A stretch of 64,000 nt of DNA. Origin: Labilithrix sp. (lineage in GTDB: Bacteria > Myxococcota_A > Polyangia > Polyangiales > Polyangiaceae). Shown piece after piece: positions 49,884 to 58,813 of this stretch; the first letter of the stretch is position 1; each line of letters opens with the position of its first letter. The notes under the pieces were generated by a model that worked only from the letters and a program-made list of their open reading frames with translations, searched no databases and was not told the DNA's origin. The DNA lies in NCBI GenBank assembly GCA_019637195.1, contig JAHBWA010000036.1:1-64000 (forward strand). The letters are read 5' to 3'. The translations under genes were made by a program, and so were the position numbers.

Positions 49884-52242
49884 CTACCTGTAGAGGAGGA
49901 ACCGCTCGCGGCGGGCCTTGAAGCTCGCGAGATCGCGCGCCCAGGTCGCCTCCACGTCCGCGAGCCCCTTGCCCGCGCGGATGGCGTCCATCGCCGGCGG
50001 GTGCCGCAGCATGCGATCCATCCCGTCGAAGCTCCAGTCGTCGGGATGGAGCTCGCGGAGCACGGCGGCGATCGCGATCGCGGTCCGGATCGGCTCGAAC
50101 CGCGTAGGGTCGTTCACCGTGATCCGAACGCCGCGGCACCGCTTGTTCGCGTGGACGCTCGACTTCGGCGTGATCGTGAGCGGCTCGAAGGCGACGCCCG
50201 CGATCGCGGCCTCGTTCAGGCGCTTCGCCACGGCGGGGCCGTCCATCCACGGGGCGGCGACGAGCTCGAACGGCATGTCGGTGCCCCGTCCGACGGACAC
50301 GTTCGTGCTCTCGAGCAGGCCGACCGCCGGGTAGAGCGCGACGGAGCGGAGCGATCGCAGGTTGGGCGACGGCGCGGTCCACGTGAGCCCGGTGCGGTCG
50401 AACGTCTCCTTGCGGCGCCAGCCGATCGTCTTCACGACTTCGAGCTCGAGGTCGAGCTCGTCGTCGGCGGCGAAGAGGCGCGCGAGCTCGCCCATCGTCA
50501 TGCCGTGCCGGAGCGGCAGCGCGTGGTGGTTGACGAAGCCCTTCACGTCGGCCTCGGCGAGCACCGGTCCCTGCACGAAGGCGCCGCCGATCGGGTTCGG
50601 TCGATCGAGCACGACGAAGCGCAGGCGGCGCTCGGCGGCGACCTTCATCGCGCGCTTCATCGTCGAGGCGTATGTGTAAAAGCGCATCCCGACGTCCTGC
50701 AGATCGAAGACGAGGGTGTCGACGCCGGTGAGGTTGTCGGACGCCGGCGCAGCTGATCCTCGTAGAGCTACCACCGGCACGCCCTGGTGCGTGCCGTCGG
50801 CGATCTTGCCCTCGCGATCCCCTTCGCCGAGCCCGTGCTCGGGCGTGAAGATCGCGGCGGCGAGCGTGACCGCCGGAGCCGCGGCGCGGAGGACGCCGAT
50901 CGTCGTCTTCCCTGTCTCGCGCGCTCGCGCTGGGTGACGAGCCCGACGCGAGCGCCGCGGAGGCGCTCGAACGACTCGGCGCGGGAGGACGTCGATGCCC
51001 GTCTTTCACCTCGGCCGCGCTCACCGCCAAGGTCGCGATCTCGGCGACGACGGGGTTCACCGCGCCCTTGCCGTCGGGGTGGACCGTCTGAGAGGAAGAT
51101 CGAAGAGATCGCGCTCCGGATCGATCCACATCACGGTGCCGGTGTAGCTGCCGTGGCCGAACGCCTTCGTCGAGAAGAGGCCGCTCCGGTGGGTGGCGAA
51201 CGTGTTGTCCACGTCCCAGCCGAGCGCGCGTCCGCCCTTCTCGACGTCGTGGCGCGCGACGAAGCGCTCGAACGTCTTGGTCGCGAAGAGGCGCTTCAGA
51301 TCGAGCTCGCCCTGCGCCAGCACGCGCGCGCGAAGCGCGACAGATCGTGGCGGTCGAGAACGCGCGCCCGCGTGTCCGCCGACGCCGAGCGCGAAACGCG
51401 CGCGGATCGTGGACCTCGCCGATCATGAAGGCTGCCGTCGCGCTGCGTTTCGGTCGGCGCCGCGCGGACGCGGAGCTTCGGGCGACGGCAAGAAGCCTGT
51501 GTCCTTCATCCCCAGGGGCGCGAACACCTCCTCCGACGCGAACGACGCGAGCTCCTTGCCGCTCACGCGCTGGACGATCTCCTGCAGGACGACGAAGCCG
51601 ACGTCCGAGAAGCTGAACCGCTCGCCGGGCTGCGCTCGGCGCGAGGGCCGCGATGCGCCGGATGACCTCGGCGCGATCGGTCGACCAGTCGGTGGAGGCG
51701 TCGCTGCCGGCAGGCCGCTCGTGTGGAGGAGAGCTGCCGACCGTGAACGCCGGCAGACGCGCGAGCTCGGGACGTAGCGCGACGCGCGGGCGTCGAGGTC
51801 GACCTGACCGCGATCGACGAGGATCATGATGCTCGTCGCCGTCGCGATCGGCTTCGTGAGCGACGCCAGGTCGAAGAGCGTCTCGGCGTCATCGGCGCGC
51901 GCTCGGCAGGGAGGGCGCGCGAGCCGTAGGCGCGCGCCTCGAAGAGGACGTCGTCGTGCCGTCCGACGACCACCATGGTGCCGGGCATCTGCGCCGTCGA
52001 TCGCCGCCTGACGATCGCGCCGATCGGGGCCCAGCGGAGCGCGTCCTCGTCGAGCACGGGCGGCGCGACGGGCCGGCGTCGGGCGGGAGCGACGGCAGGG
52101 CGATCGCCGGGCGGGGCCGCGTCGCTCGCCACCGACGGCGCCGCGGGCAAGGCCTCACGACGCGCCGCGTTGCAAAGAGGAGCGACGCCGAGCGCGCTCC
52201 GCGAGGGCGCCGTGCAAGAGCCGTCGAGTCACCGCGCGCCAT
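49884..52242 (-). pseudogene. Serine hydrolase-NamZ (DUF1343, GH171) fusion broken by many frameshifts
   Basis: Recognisable protein runs in changing frames over 2.3 kb. Order from 5': MPGTMVVVGRHDDVLFEARA YGSR; TLFDLASLTKPIATATSIM (SxxK serine nucleophile of class C beta-lactamase-like hydrolases); LLHTSGLPAAT; ERFSFSDVGFVVLQEIVQRV; FAPLGMKDTGFLPSPE; MIGEVHDPRA; LAQGELDLKRLFATKTFERF; ALGWDVDNTFATHRSG; KGAVNPVVAEIATLAVSA; TIGVLRAAAPAVTLAAAIFT. From about 50980 to 49884 a complete NamZ-type domain is in one frame (GVDTLVFDLQDVGMRFYTYA, RFVVLDRPNPIGGAFVQGPV, RGTDMPFELVAAPWMDG), an exo-beta-N-acetylmuramidase in characterised homologues. At least eight single-base frame changes lie between 50.9 and 52.2 kb. 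Confidence 0.8.
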
Positions 52243-52359
52243 TGTACGCCACGCGGCGCGCGGGGACGAATCCGTGACTCAGATGTGAGTCACTTATTCT
52301 GGCGTCGCCCTCGAGGCGTGCTGCATGGCGTCGGCCGATGAGGCGCGCGCCAGCCCGGT

Positions 52360-54978
52360 TTGCTGGTCGCCGCGGTGTCAACCGTGCCGCGTGCGTCCCG
52401 ATCTCGGCGGACGCGCCGAACGATCGGCCGGGACAGCGGCGAGGTCACGCCCGGCGTCGACGCGGGGCGGCGTGGACGGTCCGCGGTTCGACGTCCCCGG
52501 AGTGCGTGGGTGGCGAGCGGCGAGTCGCTCGAGTCGGCGACCACGATCCAGGACGACACTGGGACGGCGACCGTCGCGGTCGAGGGCACCGGCTGCGCGC
52601 GGACCTTCGTGCTCGGGAGCACGGCGGTCCGGAAAGACGACCTCCCCGAGAGCCCGCGCACGCTCACGGAGCAGGCGAGCGCGCCGAGCGTCCAGACCAC
52701 GAGCCCGATGTTCGACGCGCTCTACCAGCTCGCCCTCGAGGAGGCGCGCGAGTGCTCGGTCGATTCGATCCGCGACTACGCGTTCAACGACGGCGCCGAT
52801 CTCGCGTGCGCCGAGGGCGGGTGCTTCGAGACCGGCCGGAAGTGGAACTACGTCTGGACGCGTGACACCGCGTACGCCGTCGACCTCGGCTTGCCGTGGG
52901 TCGATCCCGTGCGCGCGAAGAACTCGCTCGAGCTGAAGATCTCGACGCGCAGGGGCGGCGGCGATCTCCAGATCGTCCAGGACACGGGCACCGGCGGCAG
53001 CTACCCCGTCTCGACCGACCGCACCGTCTGGGCGATCGGCGCGCGCGAGGTCTTGCTCCACCTGACCGGCGACGCGCGGACGGCGTTCCGCGACAAGGCG
53101 CTCGAGGCGGCGAAGAACACGATCGCGCACGATCGCGTGATCGCGCTCGACGCGCGCGACGGCCTCTACCGCGGCGAGCAGTCGTTCCTCGACTGGCGCG
53201 AGCAGTCGTACCCGGGCTGGGCGTCGCCCGACACGGTTCACATCGGGATGAGCAAGTCGCTCTCCACCAACGTCGGGCACCTGTCGCTCCTCGATCTCGC
53301 CGCCGAGCTCGCCACGGAGACGGGCGACTCGGCCACCGCGAGCACGATGAAGGCGCGCGCCGCCGAGCTCCGCGCCGCGATCCGGACGCGGTTCTGGCTC
53401 GCGGAGGAGAAGCAGCTCTCGACGTTCATCACGACCGAGCTCGACCAGGCGCCGGTCCGCCGCTTCGATCTGCTCGGGACGTCGCTCGCCGTGCTCTACG
53501 ACGTGACGACGCCGGCGCAGTCGAAGGACGCGATCGCGACGTACCCGTCGCTGCCGAAGGGGCCGCCGGTGTTCTTCCCGCAGCAGAAGGACACGCCAAT
53601 CTACCACAACCGCGCGATCTGGCCGTTCGTCACGGCGTACTGGGTGAAGGCGGCGAAGAAGGTCGGCAACGACGCCGCGTTCGACGCGGGCATCCGCTCG
53701 CTCGTGCGGGGCGCGGCGCTGAACCTCTCCAACATGGAGAACCTCGAGGTCGTGACGGGCAAGCCCTGGCACGACGACGGTCCGGCGTCGGGCCCGGTGG
53801 TGAACTCGCAGCGCCAGCTGTGGAGCGTCGCGGGGTACATCGGCGCGGTCAACGGCGGGATCTTCGGCGTCGAGGCGGTCGCGGGCGGCGTCCGCGTCGC
53901 CCCCTTCGTGCCGCGCACGCTGCGGGCGTCGCTCTTCGGCAAGGCGGAGACGATCGCGCTGAACGATCTGCCGTTCCGCGGGAAGAAGCTCTCCGTCTCG
54001 CTGAGGCTGCCCGCGGGCGACGCGGGCGCGGGCGGCGCGTACGTCGTCCTGTCGCGCCGCGTGAACGGCCAGCCGCTCGACGGCGACGTCATCGCCGACG
54101 CGAGGCTCCGCGAGCGGAACCTCGTCGAGATCGAGCTCGGCGCGCCGACCGCGCCCGTCGCGGCGCTCCACGCGATCGACGACACCTCCGACTACCGGAC
54201 GATCTTCGCGCCGCGCACGCCTTCGGTCGACGCGGTCGACGTCTCGGGCGGCAAGCTCCGGGTCACGGCGTCCTTCGCCGGCGAGAGCAGCACCGAGATC
54301 ACGTGGAGCGTGTACCGCGACGGCGTCCGCGTCGCCTCGGGCCTCGGCGCGAGCACGACGACGTGGACCGACGCCGCGACGGACGGCGACGCCTCGCCGA
54401 GCCACTGCTACACGGTCGAGACGCGCTGGGGGACGAGCGGCAACGTCTCGCAGCACGCGCGTCCGTTCTGCTTCTGGGGGCCGGGCGCAGCGCGCGTGTC
54501 GTCGGTGCCGGCGACGAGCTTCACCGTCACCGGCGGCAACATGACGACCGCGTACGGCAGGACCTTCCCGGAGAGCTGGGGCGATCCGGGCGACGAGATC
54601 CTCGCGACGTTCGGGACGACGCGCGCCGGCGCGCACCTCGTCCAGGCGGTCTACGGCAACGGCGCTGGCCCGCTCAGCACGGGCATCACCTGCGCCGTGA
54701 AGAAGGTCACCGTCGAGGAGCTCCCCGCCGGCACCGTCGTCGGCACCGGCTACCTCGTGATGCCGCAGCGCGCCGACTGGGCCTCGTGGGGCGACTCGTC
54801 GTTCGTCCGCGTGAACCTCAAGGCGAACACGAGCTACCGCGTGCGCCTCTCGCACGACGACCGGAGCGTGAACATGTCGGCCTTCGAGCACTTCGCGTCG
54901 TACACCGGCGGCACCGGCGGCAAAGCGGGCGCGTTCTTCCGGGTGAACGTCGCCGAGCTCAAGCTGCTCGCGCTCTGA
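52360..54978 (+). CDS. Predicted six-hairpin (alpha/alpha6) glycosidase with C-terminal beta domains
   Basis: About 870 residues. The central part has (alpha/alpha)6-barrel glycosidase features: FETGRKWNYVWTRDTAYAVD LGLPWVDP, SYPVSTDRTVWAIGAREVLL, GEQSFLDWREQSYPGW, LDLAAELATETGDSATASTM, YHNRAIWPFVTAYWVKAAKK and QLWSVAGYIGAVNGGIFGVE, reminiscent of trehalase/GH63/rhamnosidase-like enzymes. A beta-sandwich and a C-terminal carbohydrate-binding-like domain (VPATSFTVTGGNMTTAYGRT ... FEHFASYTGG) follow. The N-terminus is uncertain: the frame starts at a TTG with signal-like LLVAAVSTVPRAS, while MRRAPARF from the ATG at 52338 is in another frame; a one-base shift would join them into a signal peptide. 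Sugar substrate unknown. Confidence 0.78.
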   Translation: MLVAAVSTVPRASRSRRTRRTIGRDSGEVTPGVDAGRRGRSAVRRPRSAWVASGESLESATTIQDDTGTATVAVEGTGCARTFVLGSTAVRKDDLPESPRTLTEQASAPSVQTTSPMFDALYQLALEEARECSVDSIRDYAFNDGADLACAEGGCFETGRKWNYVWTRDTAYAVDLGLPWVDPVRAKNSLELKISTRRGGGDLQIVQDTGTGGSYPVSTDRTVWAIGAREVLLHLTGDARTAFRDKALEAAKNTIAHDRVIALDARDGLYRGEQSFLDWREQSYPGWASPDTVHIGMSKSLSTNVGHLSLLDLAAELATETGDSATASTMKARAAELRAAIRTRFWLAEEKQLSTFITTELDQAPVRRFDLLGTSLAVLYDVTTPAQSKDAIATYPSLPKGPPVFFPQQKDTPIYHNRAIWPFVTAYWVKAAKKVGNDAAFDAGIRSLVRGAALNLSNMENLEVVTGKPWHDDGPASGPVVNSQRQLWSVAGYIGAVNGGIFGVEAVAGGVRVAPFVPRTLRASLFGKAETIALNDLPFRGKKLSVSLRLPAGDAGAGGAYVVLSRRVNGQPLDGDVIADARLRERNLVEIELGAPTAPVAALHAIDDTSDYRTIFAPRTPSVDAVDVSGGKLRVTASFAGESSTEITWSVYRDGVRVASGLGASTTTWTDAATDGDASPSHCYTVETRWGTSGNVSQHARPFCFWGPGAARVSSVPATSFTVTGGNMTTAYGRTFPESWGDPGDEILATFGTTRAGAHLVQAVYGNGAGPLSTGITCAVKKVTVEELPAGTVVGTGYLVMPQRADWASWGDSSFVRVNLKANTSYRVRLSHDDRSVNMSAFEHFASYTGGTGGKAGAFFRVNVAELKLLAL

Positions 54979-55189
54979 TCGCGGGGGCTACGTCCCGAAC
55001 CAGCGGCGTCGGGCCGCGACGATGGGACGACGGAAGGAGCAGCTCGACTTCGTGCTCCCGCAGGGAGACCGACGACCGGCGGTTCCCTCGCGGTCGACCC
55101 TTGCCGCCGCGGCGTCGATCGTCGCACGATGGTGCCGTCCGTGACCCGCCCGGCGTCTCCCTCGGCGCTGCTTCGGTCGAGCCGCCGCC

Positions 55190-57244
55190 ATGACCCCACC
55201 TGCCGCGCAGTCGCCCGAGCCGCAGCGTGTCTTGCCGACGGGCGGGTTCTTCGAGACCGAGCGGCGCCTCGCGTGGGTGCGCGTGGCCGTGGTCGCCTCG
55301 GGGGTCGTCCTCTTTCCGCTGGTCTCGGATCGCCCGGGGTACCGGCCGGTGCTCGGCTGGACGCTCATCGTCCTCGGAGCGCTCTACTCCGTGGCCGTCC
55401 TCCGGCTCCAGCTCTTTCGCCGATACTCGTCGACGTCGGCCGTGGGAGGCCGCGTCGCCGCGGACGTCTTCTTCACGCTCGCCTGGATCGCGGCGACCGG
55501 CGGCGCCGACTCGCCGTGGTTCGTGGCGATGCTGCTCAGCATGGCGACGACCTCGTACCGCTTCGGCGCGCGCGTGGCGATCGCGACCGCGCTCGCGTAC
55601 TCGGGCGGATACATCGCGCTGGCGGCGGCGATGGGACAGCTCGCGAGTCAGGCGCTCGATCTCGCGGTGCGGGTGACGTACCTCCTCTTCCTCGGCGCCG
55701 CCACGCTCATCATCGTGCATGGCCGTTCGAAGCGCCTCGCCTCGCGGCTGCGGCTCCTCGGGACGATGCAAGAGGTCGCGCGCGTCGGGACCTGGGAGTG
55801 GTCGCTCGAGACGAACGCGCTGACCTGGTCCGACGAGCTCCGGCGCATCTTCGCGTTGCCGAACGGCGTCGAGCCGACGCTCGACTTCTTCACCAAGTCG
55901 CTTCACCCGGACGATCGCGACGAGTTCCTCGCGGGGGTCGACGCGGCGGTCGTCGAGCGCCGGCCCTTCCATCTCCGCCACCGCATCCTGCTCTCCGACG
56001 GGACCGTGCGCTGGCTGCACTGCCGCGGCGTGATCCAGCAGGCCGCCGACGGGACCCCCGTGGCCGTGGTCGGATCGAGCCAGGACGTCACCGATCACAA
56101 GATGCTCGAAGCGCAGCTGCTCCTGAGCGATCGCCTCGCGTCGATCGGGACGATGGCGAGCGGGATCGCGCACGAGATCAACAACCCGCTCGCGTACGTC
56201 GCGACGAACCTCGAGGTCATCGATCGCCAGCTGTCCGCGAGCGAGGCGCGCGGGCTGACCGCGTCCGTTCCCCAGCTGCGCGAGGCGCTCGACGCCGCGC
56301 GCCACGGCTCCGATCGCGTCCGCGAGATCGTCCGCGGGCTCAAGACGTTCGCGAGGCCGGAGGACCAGACGCTCGCGGCCGTCCCGCTCGCCCGGGTCGT
56401 CGACTTCGCCGCGCGCATCGCCTCGCGCGAGATCGAGTCGCGGGCGCGGCTGGTGCGCCAGTACGCCGAGGTCGGCCAGGTCGTGGCCATCGAGGCGCGT
56501 CTCACGCAGCTCTTCGTGAACCTCCTCGTCAACGCCGCTCACGCGATCGAGCGAGGGACGCCCGACGACAACGAGATCCGCGTGCGCATCGGCGAGAAGC
56601 GCGCGGGCCGGGCCTTCGTCGAGATCCATGACACCGGGAGCGGCATCGCGGCGGCGAACCTCGAGCGGATCTTCGACCCGTTCTTCACCACGAAGCCGAC
56701 GGGTATGGGCACCGGTCTCGGGCTCGCGATCTGCAAAGGGATCGTGACCGACCTCGAGGGAGAGATCACCGTCGCGAGCGAGCTCGGCGCGGGGAGCACC
56801 TTTCGGGTGACCTTGCCGGTCGTCACCGGCGGCGCCGCGGCCTTCGCGCGCGCGGAGCCGACGCGCGCGAAGGCGGCGCGCCGCAACCGCATCCTCATCG
56901 TCGACGACGAGGATCGCTACGCGAAGTCGCTGGAGCTCCTGCTCGGCGACGACTACGACGTCGCGCGCGCGTCGGACGGCAAGCTCGCGCTCGACCTCTT
57001 CTCGCAGGGCGAGCGCTTCGACGTGATCCTGTGCGACCTGATGATGCCGCAAATGACGGGGATGGATCTGCACGCGGCGCTCGCAGACCTGTGCCCGGAG
57101 CAGAACGCGCGGATGGTGTTCCTCACGGGCGGCGCGACGGACGATCTCGCGCGGGCGTTCCTCGCTCGGCCCGACGTCAAGCACCTGGAGAAGCCGCTCG
57201 AGCTGCCGAGGCTCGAGGCCGCGATCGCCGACGTGACGGCGTGA
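55190..57244 (+). CDS. Hybrid sensor histidine kinase with PAS and receiver domains
   Basis: A 684-residue membrane sensor. About five or six TM helices fill residues 25-180. A PAS_3-type domain follows (about 195-305: ARVGTWEWSLETNALTWSDE, LHPDDRDEFL, RILLSDGTVRWLHCRGVIQQ). HisKA has GIAHEINNPLAYVATNLEVI with the phosphoacceptor His; HATPase has NLLVNAAHAIERG, DTGSGIAAANLERIFDPFFT and GTGLGLAICKG. The C-terminal receiver has RILIVDDEDRY, phosphoacceptor Asp in VILCDLMMPQMTGMDLH and the KP signature LEKPLELP. All motifs are intact. Lone gene; output unknown and likely passed on by phosphorelay. Confidence 0.93.
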   Translation: MTPPAAQSPEPQRVLPTGGFFETERRLAWVRVAVVASGVVLFPLVSDRPGYRPVLGWTLIVLGALYSVAVLRLQLFRRYSSTSAVGGRVAADVFFTLAWIAATGGADSPWFVAMLLSMATTSYRFGARVAIATALAYSGGYIALAAAMGQLASQALDLAVRVTYLLFLGAATLIIVHGRSKRLASRLRLLGTMQEVARVGTWEWSLETNALTWSDELRRIFALPNGVEPTLDFFTKSLHPDDRDEFLAGVDAAVVERRPFHLRHRILLSDGTVRWLHCRGVIQQAADGTPVAVVGSSQDVTDHKMLEAQLLLSDRLASIGTMASGIAHEINNPLAYVATNLEVIDRQLSASEARGLTASVPQLREALDAARHGSDRVREIVRGLKTFARPEDQTLAAVPLARVVDFAARIASREIESRARLVRQYAEVGQVVAIEARLTQLFVNLLVNAAHAIERGTPDDNEIRVRIGEKRAGRAFVEIHDTGSGIAAANLERIFDPFFTTKPTGMGTGLGLAICKGIVTDLEGEITVASELGAGSTFRVTLPVVTGGAAAFARAEPTRAKAARRNRILIVDDEDRYAKSLELLLGDDYDVARASDGKLALDLFSQGERFDVILCDLMMPQMTGMDLHAALADLCPEQNARMVFLTGGATDDLARAFLARPDVKHLEKPLELPRLEAAIADVTA

Positions 57245-57527
57245 GGGCGAGGCGGGGTGGCTGCGCTGCGGACGATGTGCGTCGGGGGCCGCGCGCCCCC
57301 GCCGGGGGCCGCGGGGCTCGAGACGCGGCCGGGGCACGAACCCGCGAGCTGGCCTAGGTACCGGGATCCGTTCGCGTTCGCCATCCTCGGCGCACGCGGC
57401 GCCAGGGCGGGGCAGGGAGTGAACGGCCGGGCGCTCCGGCGCGACGAGGCTGTCAGGGGCCCGCGGCGGCCGCGCGCGAATTTGCGCGGAGCTCTGGTTG
57501 GCATTCAACCTGCGATACAAGAGATCC

Positions 57528-58142
57528 GTGCACCTCTCCCGTGCGTTTCGTTCGCCCTTCCTCCGCGTACCGTTCCTGGCCTTCGCCGTCTTCGCGACCG
57601 TCGCGACGAGCCAGGCCAAGTGGGACGTCGACGCGATCGCCGTCGACGAGCGCATCACGCTCGCGCCCGGGACGACGGTGGCCAGGAAGATCGAGTTCGA
57701 GGCGAGCCACGACGTCGTGTTCGACACCGTGGTCACCGGGACCGCCGCGCCGGGCACGAGGGTGCGCGTCACCCACGCCGACGAGGGCGAAGCGTCGGTC
57801 GACGCGGGTGACGCCGACGAGGCCGGCGCGCCGGGCGACGCCGACGACGCGGATGCGGACGCGGGGAGGATGACGTGCCGCGGTGGGTTGATCCATCGCG
57901 CGGACGAGGAGCGCCGGTGGCAGCGCATCGATCGCGACGGCACGCCCTACGAGACGTCGCCGGACAGGAAGATGACCGTGCGCGGCCAGTGTGACGCCAA
58001 GAGCGGCGTCACCGTCGTCCAGGTGACGAACGAGGGCGCCGCGGAGGTCGAGCTCCACCTGACCGTGCGGGCGGTCATCAGCGGCGTGGGGGACAGCGAC
58101 GCCCCCGACGGCGCCTTCGTCCGCGCGAAGATCGCGCCGTGA
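57528..58142 (+). CDS. Small exported protein, unknown function
   Basis: About 204 residues with a signal peptide (PFLAFAVFATVATSQA). The mature chain has WDVDAIAVDERITLAPGTTV, KIEFEASHDVVFDTVVTGTA, an Asp/Ala-rich insertion (ASVDAGDADEAGAPGDADDA), and a C-terminal beta part VVQVTNEGAAEVELHLTVRA. The GTG at 57528 is chosen as start because it gives a normal signal; a TTG at 57498 would add ten residues. The next gene starts within its stop codon (GTGA), so the pair is co-translated. No family recognised. Confidence 0.65.
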   Translation: MHLSRAFRSPFLRVPFLAFAVFATVATSQAKWDVDAIAVDERITLAPGTTVARKIEFEASHDVVFDTVVTGTAAPGTRVRVTHADEGEASVDAGDADEAGAPGDADDADADAGRMTCRGGLIHRADEERRWQRIDRDGTPYETSPDRKMTVRGQCDAKSGVTVVQVTNEGAAEVELHLTVRAVISGVGDSDAPDGAFVRAKIAP

Positions 58143-58642
58143 CCCGTCCGCTCGCGATCGTCGCGGTGCTGGTGCTCTTCGTGAACGACCACGTCCTCAA
58201 GCAGGCTTGGTCGGGCGCGGTCACGGGCAAGCTCTCCGACGTCGCGGGGATGATCTTCTTCCCGCTCCTCCTCCACACGTTCGCCTGGACGTGCGTGCCA
58301 CGGGCGCGCCGCGACGCTCGGCTCTTCGATCGGATGCTGCTCGGCGCGTGCGTCGCGACGGCCGTGGTCTTCGCCGCGACGAAGACGCTCCCGCTCGCGA
58401 ACGAGGCGTACCGTGTCACGTGGGGCGCCATGCTCTGGCCGGTCCGCGCGGTGCGTGCGCTCGTCCGCGGCGCCGCGCTCCCAGGCTTCGCCCGCGTCGT
58501 CCTGGTACGCGACCCGAGCGATCTCGTCGCGGTGCCGTTCGTCGCCCTCGCGTGGCTCACGGGGCGCTCGTCGGTCGGCGAGGCCACCAAGCCGCGCGAG
58601 ACGCCCCCGCCGGCGCTGGACGGCACGCACGCCGGGACGTAA
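58139..58642 (+). CDS. Small multi-pass membrane protein, unknown function
   Basis: A 167-residue hydrophobic protein with likely TM segments at about 2-20 (PLAIVAVLVLFVNDHVLK), 33-55 (LSDVAGMIFFPLLLHTFAWT), 66-85 (MLLGACVATAVVFAATKTL) and 128-145 (DLVAVPFVALAWLTG). The sequence NDHVLKQAWSGAVTGKLSDV AG is a pattern I have seen in small myxobacterial membrane proteins without known role. Start GTG at 58139 overlaps the preceding stop, implying partnership with the exported protein upstream. Confidence 0.7.
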   Translation: MTRPLAIVAVLVLFVNDHVLKQAWSGAVTGKLSDVAGMIFFPLLLHTFAWTCVPRARRDARLFDRMLLGACVATAVVFAATKTLPLANEAYRVTWGAMLWPVRAVRALVRGAALPGFARVVLVRDPSDLVAVPFVALAWLTGRSSVGEATKPRETPPPALDGTHAGT

Positions 58643-58673
58643 CGGACCGACCACGCCGGAGCCGCGGCGCCGC

Positions 58674-58745
58674 GTGAGCGCCCCGCCGCGTGAGCGCCCC
58701 GCCCCGCGTGAGCGCCCCGCCGCGTGAGCGCCCCGCCGCGAGCGC
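58674..58745. repeat. Tandem GTGAGCGCCCCGCCGC repeat (4 copies)
   Basis: A 16-bp unit occurs four times with small length changes (second copy has an added CC) in the gap between the convergent membrane-protein and VWA genes. Non-coding. Confidence 0.8.
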
Positions 58746-58813
58746 GGCCCGTCGAGCGAGCGCCCACCGCGTCAGGCTCCGCGGGGCGAGCGAGCGTCCC
58801 CGCGGCGCGGGCG

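Noticed and set aside
52378..54891. An 837-codon minus-strand open frame opposite the six-hairpin glycosidase
   Set aside because: It is made almost wholly of Arg/Asp/Val/Leu-rich sequence with no motifs, while the plus strand encodes a coherent enzyme. Typical high-GC antisense shadow; the same holds for other long antisense frames, e.g. 54959-57943.
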